NCBI GenBank assembly: GCA_964436955.1
Contig: CAYTFC010000112.1
Coordinates: 1 to 8,208, forward strand
From: CAMFKD01 sp964436955
Lineage (GTDB): Bacteria; Chlamydiota; Chlamydiia; Chlamydiales; JAJFMA01
DNA: 8,208 nt
Direction: 5' to 3'
In this document: piece after piece, positions 1 to 8,000 of the stretch
Numbering within the stretch: position 1 is the first letter of the stretch
Layout of the letters: each line of letters starts with the position of its first letter
Notes under the pieces: model-generated
What the model saw: the letters and a program-made list of their open reading frames with translations, nothing else
What the model was told of the DNA's origin: nothing
Database searches by the model: none
Translations under genes and position numbers: made by a program

Positions 1-3000
1 GCCAATTTTTCTGACTTCTAAGAATCGTTCTTGCTTTTATTCTAGCATCGGTGTCAAAGGCAAGGATCCATAATACTCTGTATAGGGCTCCAGTAAAATC
101 CTGATCTTTGGACGTAAAGGGCGCAGAACGGAAATTTAGCCAAATGCGAAGGTCGAGTAAGTCTTCTTCTGTTGATTCTTCGCGTAACAAGCTATTAAGT
201 ATCTGAGTGGCGCACTTTTTAACTTCTAATAATAATTTGTCGTAATCATTAGTCATATTAAAGTATGCGCTTCCAAGATCGGGTTGAAAGGATTCAGTTA
301 GTTTATTTTTAAATTTTGTGATTTTAACTTTTCGCTCACTGACAATGCTAAAATTGTGTTTTTTTAAAGTTTGCTTACAATTGCTATCTCCTTTTTTGTA
401 AATAAAGTAATCTTTTTTGTTTTGAGCGAAATATTCATCTAAAATGAATAATTCCTTCTCTTCTGATTCTGTAAGCCTTATTTCTATTGGTATGTTATTT
501 TTTAATCTATAATATTTAATCAGGTAAGACTGAAATTCTTTACTCCTTTCTTTCATTAGTGGCAAAACTTCTATTCCAGATGTTTTAGATAGATTATTAA
601 ATATTCGTAGTGCTAATGCATAATGACTCGCAAATGAGCAATGTATATTAAATAGAATGCATAAAAGATTAGAAAATTCTTTTTTGTTTGTTACTGATAG
701 CTCGTAGTTGTTTTTTATTAAAATTGATGTTGCTTTTAAGAACTTTTTGTCTTCTAGATAAAAAAGGGCAAGCCGGATTGAGTTCTCAGTTGTCGATGCT
801 AACAAATTATTATTATTAATTTTGAATCGAATTGGAGCTTTTGTGAAGCAATTGATATCTTCGAAAACCGCAAATTTGTTGTTTACTTGGTCATCCGAAT
901 TGAGAGGTTTCAGAATAATATATTCACGATTCAATTCTGCCTTGGTAAATAGATTCTTAGGTGTGTCAAAATCGAGCTGATGGCCAGGGTATTCGTTACA
1001 CTCTAAAATAAATTGTTCCCCATGCTTTATGCAACGGAAAGTAAGGTGAAAGTTCTTTAAAATGACGCGGCTGAGGACCCCTTCTGAATTAACCCAGATC
1101 AAAGGCTCAGCTGATTTGTTCAAATCCAGCGCCTTTGTTAAAAAATTACTTTTATCAGGGGGGACGAAGTAGCATTTATGAGAGGGGCTGTAGATCGTTG
1201 TGTTACCCCTTGCGTCAACGTTTACCACACACATTAGCGATGTGTTGTAAACGAGAAAGTCGTGGTCCCCATTTGCATTTTTGGCTAACAAAACTTCTAT
1301 GCTACCTGGTTGATTACATGCTCGTTGATACGCAGCAACGAGCTCTTGAGGAAAGCAATTATGCATTGGGTGCGACGCAGAGTAATATTCGTTTGACAGA
1401 AGCGCCTGCAAATCTTCTGGGGAACAATTATCGTCTCGCGCTATCGCTTTGATTAATACGGACCGATGGAATTTTAAAACTTTGTCCTCACCGTTTTTGA
1501 GGAACAGAACAAGGCCATCCATGCATACGTGAGCACCATCAACTAATTGCCATTTGATGTTATGAGCAGCTTCTTGCAGTATCCACTGGAGCAACGTCTT
1601 TTGCCGGAATGTTCTAGAGCTAATAAATATTATATCAATTTCCGAAGAATTTATCTCGATTCGCGGAATCGAGCCCTCTAGAACCAATTTGACGTGACCA
1701 TTACAGATGGCGTTGTCGTCCTCGCTACTGATGAACCAGTTCATATTCTTGGAAGTAACTATCCCTAAAAGAGAGACAACGTTGTCGAGATAATCAGATG
1801 GAAGGTTAGTCGTTGTCTGCTTTAAGCTACAAATACAAGCTTTTCCAGCGTTTGCAGTGGCATCATCAAAATCTTCTAACATCACGTTTATGTGTTTTTG
1901 GCATGCGATAGCAAGTGTGACAATGGTGGCTAAAAAGCAAGGAGATTGTGTTCCATTCTTTTGATAGCTCATGCATAAGACAAGTTGATAGAGATTATCA
2001 GGAAAAGATTGATGTTGATCCTGTAGGCATTCGAAACTTCTTAGTCTAAAGATAGCCTTTAACCATTGCTCAGGTTGAAAGTCCAAATCAATAGTTGCAT
2101 AGTGAGAGGATTTTTGGAAAATTTCGAAAATATAGAGTAGTGAACTCAGGTATGATTTTAGGATTTTATTGTCAAAATATTTTATATGATTTTGGACGGT
2201 TTGCACGATGTCCCTTAAACCTTCTGCACCAGCTGTGCCAGACCCCTTTAAGTCATATTCTAAAGACGTTGTTTGTATGTCTGGTTGATAAGTAAGCAGG
2301 CTGTCCAAGTGAAGAAATCGATACTCTTTCACTAACTTACAGAAGTTTAGGGCGAATTGTGGCAAGCGTATAGCCGGAATTCCTGTTATGGGCTCTGTAA
2401 TAGTTAAATTCGCATTGTGCTGTTGGAGGCGCCTGGTGCTTTCGCTGAAGGGAACAATTTTTGTTAGAAATTTCCTAGGGTTTTTGATCGGAATATCCTT
2501 TTTTGTTTTTTGTAATTTAACAACCCCTTTATTTCCCTGTAAGGCGTATGTGGGAAGTAATTCTTTGCCGCTCCAAGCTTTTGGCGCATTTATGAAAAAT
2601 TGAAGTAGGTAAGCCTTCCACAAGCCCCAAAATGCTTGGGGAAGAACTGACCGCGTTGAAAAAACTTTTTCGTATCCTTCATCATTATATTTATTAGCGG
2701 GACGAAGACAGTCAATGAGTTCTTTTTTAGGATCATTTTTACTGTCTATTAAAAATGTTCCATCTTGATAGTCAAATGCGCAAAAAGGCTGCTTATTGTA
2801 TTCTAACGTTCGGTACCGTTGCAAACTAGCTATACGTGCAGAGATTGTAGGGCCCTGGCAAACGGGAAAAATGCTATGTTGTAGTTCATTTATGTTCCCC
2901 CAAGGGAATGCCTGGAAATGATATTTTTCCAAGACGGATTTTGCCTTGGGAAGGCTTGTAAGTGTCAGCTCATAAAGTAAAGCTAGGATATAGTCTAGAA

Positions 3001-4675
3001 CCAGAGCTTTTGTCAGCGGGGAAGAGGTACTAGAAATAATAAATCCCATCAAGTTCAGCAGGCCTGCCACATGTTCTTCTACGGAGGTCTTAATGTCCTT
3101 ACAGTTTTCAATAGAAGGTAAAAATTCTAGCACCCAGGTTAGCGGTAGGTTAAAGATAGGTTTAAGGTTTAGGTAATAGTCTTTAGGATTATCGAAGAGA
3201 TTAAAAGCACCCCTTACAAGTGATTGAGCAAAGCATTTATTATGCCGAATTGCGAATTTTGGTTCAAAAACTACACGTTTATCTAGATTAGGAAAATTTG
3301 GGATTGTATTAACGACATGAATACTGTTCAGATTCACATTTAAGTTCTGCTTAGGATTTGTTTTTTGTGTGGTTGGTTTTGAGTTCTGTTGCCCCAGCTT
3401 TTTAAGTAGCGCCACAGAAATGACTAGATCACCGCTGGAAATAAAGTTCTCGATTTTTAACAACAAGCGTCCTTGATTGGCCAGAGCACCTTGCAGGAGT
3501 AGCTTTTCTTGTTCAGACTTTTGTGAAGTTAGGGACGCCATCCTTGTAATCGCACTCAAGCAAATGCGTAATTTAGACACACAAATAGTCTTCTCGTCCG
3601 CGATGCAAGTTTTCAGATATGTCAGCAAAACCTTCCATGAGCAGGTACCAGAGACTTGTCCTTTGATCAGTTGAAATTTAGATGGATTTTGGTCGTTTAG
3701 GCCCGACAAATTAGCCTGAGCAGCTGTCATGATGTTCACATAAAGATCTCTATCGCTAAATGGAGTTCCGCCTGGAGATGGGTAAACCTTAAGGCCAAGG
3801 AGTCGCTTATAGAATGTGGTGCCGTTGAGCACTGTAGGAGGAACAATAAACTGACAGTAAGGAAGGAAATAATCTACGCCTTTGATCTTATAACAAAGAT
3901 GTTGATCTAAGCCTTCACCAGAATTGATTATTTGTACTTCATTCGTGTGGAACACCCTTAATAGTAGTGCATGGCAGTTTTCAGTAAAGGACCACCAGCC
4001 AGAGGGGATTAAAGTGATTTTGTGAGACTTCAAATCCTTAACAATATCTTTTGCTAAATGCTCCAGGTCTGCATCACATTGCTTAGCGACCGCCGCTTGC
4101 GTTTTTTTGGAAGATTTGCTCCACTTGTTGTTAATATCGTTTATCCTTCGTTCATAACCGAGAGCACTACTGATTTCGCGATGGAGAGTGTCGAAGGAAT
4201 CTTTATCCAAAACGCCATCTCTAAATAGCACTTGTAGAAAATGGGACATTGTTTCTAAAGCGAGATCAAAGGCATGCCCTTCATAGCCACTATCCGTTAA
4301 ATCTGCGTCGCAAAGAATGTGGGCACACATCTTAAAATCCAAGTTTGGAAACGCATCGTCAGCATAACATTCCTGCGCTAGATCCCCAATCACGCTCATA
4401 AGGTTATCATAGGCGGCATTGCATTCTACTGATTGGTTATCAAAATTTTTGTTCGCTCTTAAACCGGCAAGGATGGCTTTTTTTGCCTCAATAGATGAGC
4501 GTGCTACTGTGTGATGCTCTAGGCAACTCGTTAGGTTTGGTATGCTCATCAGACTGATCGTGTTTTTTAACCCCTCCCAATCCTTTGCCTTTAGTTTATC
4601 TATAGCGCCACTAAGAGAAACTTCAGTAAGATTAGAAAATTTGTATTGATTCGGATTATTATCTGTTATGTGCAT
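1..4675 (-). CDS. Giant protein, N-terminal 1558 residues (3' end off the left edge); probable second member of the same DUF3638-type family
   Basis: Reading triplets on the minus strand from ATG 4673-4675, I found no stop as far as base 2, so the stop lies beyond the left edge. An in-frame TAA at 4691-4693 limits the start to this ATG, since no other start codon lies between. Upstream is A-rich with no clear Shine-Dalgarno. Residues 1-220 look helical. Residues 226-259 hold GWWSF, NCHALLL and NSGEGLDQH, and residues 340-351 hold QVSGTCSWKVLL, a possible Cys/His active site. A polar Asn/Gln/Pro linker lies at about 427-465. Residues 465-1190 are mostly unrecognised and helix-rich. Residues 1190-1258 (LIWVNSEG, NFHLTF, REYIILKPL) and 1297-1362 (SIRLALFYLEDKKF, SHYALALRIFNNL) recall the region just ahead of DUF3638 in bacterial giant members. 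No P-loop is seen in the visible part; one is predicted beyond the edge. Confidence is 0.93 for a real gene and about 0.6 for the family. Confidence 0.9.
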   Translation of the reverse strand, partial: MHITDNNPNQYKFSNLTEVSLSGAIDKLKAKDWEGLKNTISLMSIPNLTSCLEHHTVARSSIEAKKAILAGLRANKNFDNQSVECNAAYDNLMSVIGDLAQECYADDAFPNLDFKMCAHILCDADLTDSGYEGHAFDLALETMSHFLQVLFRDGVLDKDSFDTLHREISSALGYERRINDINNKWSKSSKKTQAAVAKQCDADLEHLAKDIVKDLKSHKITLIPSGWWSFTENCHALLLRVFHTNEVQIINSGEGLDQHLCYKIKGVDYFLPYCQFIVPPTVLNGTTFYKRLLGLKVYPSPGGTPFSDRDLYVNIMTAAQANLSGLNDQNPSKFQLIKGQVSGTCSWKVLLTYLKTCIADEKTICVSKLRICLSAITRMASLTSQKSEQEKLLLQGALANQGRLLLKIENFISSGDLVISVALLKKLGQQNSKPTTQKTNPKQNLNVNLNSIHVVNTIPNFPNLDKRVVFEPKFAIRHNKCFAQSLVRGAFNLFDNPKDYYLNLKPIFNLPLTWVLEFLPSIENCKDIKTSVEEHVAGLLNLMGFIISSTSSPLTKALVLDYILALLYELTLTSLPKAKSVLEKYHFQAFPWGNINELQHSIFPVCQGPTISARIASLQRYRTLEYNKQPFCAFDYQDGTFLIDSKNDPKKELIDCLRPANKYNDEGYEKVFSTRSVLPQAFWGLWKAYLLQFFINAPKAWSGKELLPTYALQGNKGVVKLQKTKKDIPIKNPRKFLTKIVPFSESTRRLQQHNANLTITEPITGIPAIRLPQFALNFCKLVKEYRFLHLDSLLTYQPDIQTTSLEYDLKGSGTAGAEGLRDIVQTVQNHIKYFDNKILKSYLSSLLYIFEIFQKSSHYATIDLDFQPEQWLKAIFRLRSFECLQDQHQSFPDNLYQLVLCMSYQKNGTQSPCFLATIVTLAIACQKHINVMLEDFDDATANAGKACICSLKQTTTNLPSDYLDNVVSLLGIVTSKNMNWFISSEDDNAICNGHVKLVLEGSIPRIEINSSEIDIIFISSRTFRQKTLLQWILQEAAHNIKWQLVDGAHVCMDGLVLFLKNGEDKVLKFHRSVLIKAIARDDNCSPEDLQALLSNEYYSASHPMHNCFPQELVAAYQRACNQPGSIEVLLAKNANGDHDFLVYNTSLMCVVNVDARGNTTIYSPSHKCYFVPPDKSNFLTKALDLNKSAEPLIWVNSEGVLSRVILKNFHLTFRCIKHGEQFILECNEYPGHQLDFDTPKNLFTKAELNREYIILKPLNSDDQVNNKFAVFEDINCFTKAPIRFKINNNNLLASTTENSIRLALFYLEDKKFLKATSILIKNNYELSVTNKKEFSNLLCILFNIHCSFASHYALALRIFNNLSKTSGIEVLPLMKERSKEFQSYLIKYYRLKNNIPIEIRLTESEEKELFILDEYFAQNKKDYFIYKKGDSNCKQTLKKHNFSIVSERKVKITKFKNKLTESFQPDLGSAYFNMTNDYDKLLLEVKKCATQILNSLLREESTEEDLLDLRIWLNFRSAPFTSKDQDFTGALYRVLWILAFDTDARIKARTILRSQKNW
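589..1108 (-). other. Pre-helicase region of the DUF3638-type family (left-hand gene)
   Basis: Residues 1190-1362. LIWVNSEGVLSRVILKNFHLTF, then EYPGHQL, REYIILKPL, SIRLALFYLEDKKFLKA and HYALALRIF follow the order I recall from giant DUF3638 proteins: a strand ending in LSF or LTF, a PGY/PGH motif, a yLvL strand, then a helical LAY-x-L-x-x-x-Y-x-x-A repeat and a P-x-A-x-A-L-R-L-type motif. No profile search was run. Confidence 0.5.
3641..4000 (-). other. Candidate thiol-protease-like motifs in the left-hand gene
   Basis: GWWSF begins at residue 226, followed by Cys234-His235, then NSGEGLDQH (251-259), then SGTCSW with Cys345 followed by a helix-like WKVLLTYLKT. A small-residue turn, Cys and Trp at a helix start resembles the nucleophile region of papain-like and ubiquitin-protease folds, and an Asn-Gly/His motif could supply the rest of the site. 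The His precedes the Cys, which is not the usual papain order, so a permuted fold or a non-catalytic domain is possible. This is inference from motifs only. Confidence 0.35.
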
Positions 4676-4763
4676 GCTTAATTTCTTTTTTTATTTATTA
4701 AATATCATATTTATGACATATTTTTTATTATTTTACAATATTTAGCGTTGATATGTATAAATT
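4676..4763 (-). promoter_or_regulatory. AT-rich leader and probable promoter of the left-hand gene
   Basis: Only 5 of the 60 bases 4681-4740 are G or C, far below both flanking genes. On the minus strand it contains many TATAAT-like hexamers, so one promoter cannot be singled out. An inverted repeat of AAATAT and ATATTT (outer arms of 4700-4723) spans a 12-base centre and could be an operator or chance. No GGAG-type ribosome site lies within 15 bases of the ATG; the leader is AAAAAAAGAAATTAAGC. Confidence 0.4.
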
Positions 4764-5020
4764 TTAGAACGAGGTGGCATTTGATTTTGGACCAGGTCCC
4801 ATTCGTCTTTGGGCTACTGACGTCGATCGTTCCGTTCCTTTAAGCAACTATATTTGCAAAAACTATCGCAGCAATGGTTTGCCTAGCGAAAGAAAACGAA
4901 TGGCAGGGAACGACTAATCGAGGTAGATATCAGGAGTGTAGCAATTTAGGCACACCGTACGCCATTCGATAGTCAACCGGGTTTTTAGATTCATAAAGCG
5001 TCTTATGGTACCCCTAGAAC
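4764..5020. other. Spacer with more GC than its surroundings; possible decayed gene or repeat remnant
   Basis: This stretch separates the two giant genes and is clearly richer in G and C than the leader beside it. In one minus-strand frame it reads NPVDYRMAYGVPKLLHS (within 4933-5013), a TGA at 4930-4932, then FSFARQTIAAIVFANIVA (within 4843-4929), a TAA at 4840-4842, then RNGTIDVSSPK. These protein-like stretches broken by stops suggest a dead reading frame. From memory alone they recall short remnants that recur between genes in Legionella. No terminal repeats, transposase motif or strong terminator hairpin was found. Confidence 0.3.
4897..4968. repeat. Short inverted repeat CGAATGGC / GCCATTCG
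   Basis: CGAATGGC at 4897-4904 pairs with GCCATTCG at 4961-4968, and a third near copy, CCATTCGT, lies at 4799-4806. An 11-base palindrome, GGACCAGGTCC, is at 4789-4799. All sit inside the GC-richer spacer. The arms are too short and far apart for a terminator and have no T-run. They may be edges of a decayed repeat or chance. Confidence 0.3.
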
Positions 5021-8000
5021 CTACTTTTTAGGTGGAGGAGCCCCTGATGCTGTTGTCGCTTCTTTCCGGCGCTTACCTAACGTTGTTGCGCTTTCACGCG
5101 CTTTGCGGAATGCAGCGTACATCGGACTGGTTTCATAAGGAAAAATTCTTGATGTCAGACTTTGCTGTCTCCAGGTTCTCATAGATTTATAGAAGCTCTC
5201 GGCTTCAGGAAGATTTGGCACTGTTTGTAATTTCTTAACTACTTTTGGCCAAACAACCTCTTGAGGGGTTTCGTCACAATTAAAAATAGAACAACTCCCC
5301 ACAATCAAATCTATATCGTCCGCGCTTGGAAGGTTTCCAATGTGCTCCACCATTTTACCTTTTGCTGTAACTAAGGCTAAGTTCCAATCCGAACTTATTT
5401 TTTGTGAGCCGTTGCGCATCCACAAACGTACTCGATCTGCTTCTGGTAGGCTTAAAAAAAGACAAGTGGATTTTCCTTGGGAATTGGAGATGTGTAAGAA
5501 TAATTCGATTTGAGCAAAATGCATCCGAGTTAAATGGCGTTTTGTTTCCAAGACCTCGGAAGAATCAGAGTTACAGCATATACCGTAAAAGAAACCAGGA
5601 TTGGGTTCTATCGTATTGATGAAGTTTTTGGTTGTCAGTATGTGATCAAATATTTTAACAGGAACTACGTTGTTCAAACTGTTAAAAACAAGGAGTTGAT
5701 TGTTTGAATGGGACAAAGATATCATCTCGAGAGTTTTCTCTGCTGTTATGATTGTTGATAAATGTTCATCTGTAAACATTTCAGCTGGATTCCAAAGTTG
5801 TTCTTGATAGGGCTTTGATAGCTGATCACAAAAATTTAATCTCGCCCTTTCCAGAACTTGTTGCTCTTCTACGGAGGTATTTATTGCTTTTTGCTGTAAG
5901 TTCTCAGTGCTTTGGGTCGACGTAAGACGATCAGTTTGTTGTGCAAGGTAGTTTTGCAGCGACTCAGGTAGGGGGGGCGAAGCCAGCGACTCTGATGTTG
6001 GTATTGGTAATTTTTTTATGAATTCCGCAAGTATTTCAGCACCGCTTTGTTTTGGTAGTGTTGGATTCCCAGTTTTTAAATAGTCATCATTTCTGTTTAA
6101 TTCTTGAAACAAATAAGACGATTTCTTGAACCAAGTAAGAAGTTCTATCCAATTCAAAGGTTTTACATTTTGTTTTATGCGGTCTACTAATGCATTCCGC
6201 CTGTAATAAGCTAAGTACTGCCCCTTAACACTAGCTAGCAGTGAGGCTTCTAATCCAAGATGTTGATGGTACATGCACCAATGTGCGAGGTTGTCATTGG
6301 TAATGGAGGCTTCGGGAGAAAGATTTAATTCACGCCTAAGCTTAAGTGCTGCACTTTGTGTCAGTCGTATAATGGCCTTTTGCCCATTCGGTCCTAGCTT
6401 GCGCATGCGCTGAGTAGCCTGTGCGAATAGATCAAAAGTGATTTCTTTAGGCAAAAACACGATAAGTGCTCGATCGTTCATTTGCGCAATATCAGCGCCA
6501 CGAGAGTGACTATCATCGTAAATGGTAAAAGTGTCACGGGATGCTTGGATTTCTTCTGCTGTACCAATGGTACCATTACGATTTAATACTGATAATTTAT
6601 CGGTATTAGAGGCGAAGAAAATAACTTTTTTGAATGATTGAGGTAGCTTTTTCATCCAACTTCTAGCGACATCTTCGCGCGATCGGCCCGCATAATAGGC
6701 TAACGGGTCAGCTATACCACTATGTGAGTCTCCAACATTAGCCTCTAATTCTCCATCGGGAACTACCTCAATCTTCACTACATTGGGATTAAGCAGCAGC
6801 TCCAAAAAGTCTAAATTAGTCTTCATATCGGGTTGTGCTACGATGTTGTAAGGGAGAAGCTCAAAGTTTGGCGTGCCGGACATGCCGTAGACCTCAGAGG
6901 CAATGGTGAGAGTGATATCATTGGAGGTGCTGTTGAGCAGTTTCATTTGTATGCGCATGCTTGGAAAGAGAATGATTTCAAGATACTGAATAATGACAGA
7001 TTGTATGTGCCCTAAATCGTTGTGTAGTTGGGCTAATGAGTGACTATTTTCTGATTTCCAATCCTTGATAGATGTATTCGATGCTTCAGCATAAGCAAGG
7101 ACTTCGGAAGGAATTTGAGAGAATTGCGAGGTTTCAGCGAGTCCTTTCCAGAGGGTCACGAGCTGCTGAAGTTGATTAGGTAGTAATCCTTTTTCGAGAT
7201 AAACTAGAAGGATGCGATTAATTAAGATATCCTTATGAGAAAAGCTCGAAAGCGGGGATGGATTCATATTGCTATCGAATGGCACGACCTCCTCGGTTTT
7301 ATCAGCACGATTAGGCGCTAATCCGTGATCGACATCTGTGCGAGCGCCAACGGCATGCGCGAAATAGCTCATCAAGTGTGCGTTGGCCAGCAGCACCCGT
7401 TTGCGAATGGGCTCGGAAAGCGATTGCAGCCATTGGCTCCAGTGTAACTTTTCATCGACACTAAGTACATCGGAGTTGAGAGCGATGAACTCTTGAAATT
7501 GTTTGATGTCTTTTTCGTTTAGAAGGAGCTCTTTGCCATAAGATTTAGCAAAATTTTCCTTCCAATTTTCCGATCGATTATTCCAGGCTTTTACGATGGC
7601 TTTTGGTACTTCCCAACGGAGGGGATCAAGTGGTTGTCCGAGACCTATATTAAATTTTACCTCATGTAATGGGTTAGTCAGCTCTTCAAATTCATCCATC
7701 ACAAAGCGTGTTTTGTAGTGAAGAATACTTAAAATGTTCTCTAGTATGTGAATGACTTTGGCGTCCTCTTGCAGGTCATCAGGTAGCTTACCCTTATTTT
7801 CACTAACTTCTTTTACTCGTTGACACAATGTGTTGAATAGATTCTCTATTCTCTCCATGTAGCTTAGAAGTAAAATCTGTAATTGGTCGGCTGAGGTATA
7901 ACAAATATCTCCCGTAGCTAAAGCTCTCTCTAGTACCTTTAAAAACATTTCAATTTGTCTTTTATTAGCATTGCGCGTAAACGCTAATTGATGAACTGTA

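Noticed and set aside
1135..1452. Plus-strand open frame of 105 codons
   Set aside because: It lies wholly opposite the left giant gene and its translation shows no recognisable domain. The other plus-strand frames at 2095-2295, 2388-2603 and 3477-3674 are rejected for the same reason.
4700..4723. Operator palindrome in the leader
   Set aside because: Only the outer six bases on each side pair; in sequence this AT-rich such arms arise easily by chance, so it is mentioned only within the leader entry.
4774..4917. Plus-strand frame of 47 codons from a GTG in the spacer
   Set aside because: It has no ribosome site and no recognised motif. The opposite strand of the same DNA also reads as peptide-like text, so neither is convincing.
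4991..5006. CATAA/TTATG hairpin just after the right-hand gene as a terminator
   Set aside because: The stem is five AT-rich pairs and is not followed by a T-run on the minus strand.
5021..5092. Type IV secretion signal at the C-terminus of the right-hand protein
   Set aside because: The tail is basic and proline-rich, with no glutamate-rich block of the kind seen in many Dot/Icm substrates.
5404..5619. Plus-strand open frame of 71 codons, with a similar one at 6833-7015
   Set aside because: Both are antisense to the helicase-like gene, whose motifs lie on the minus strand.
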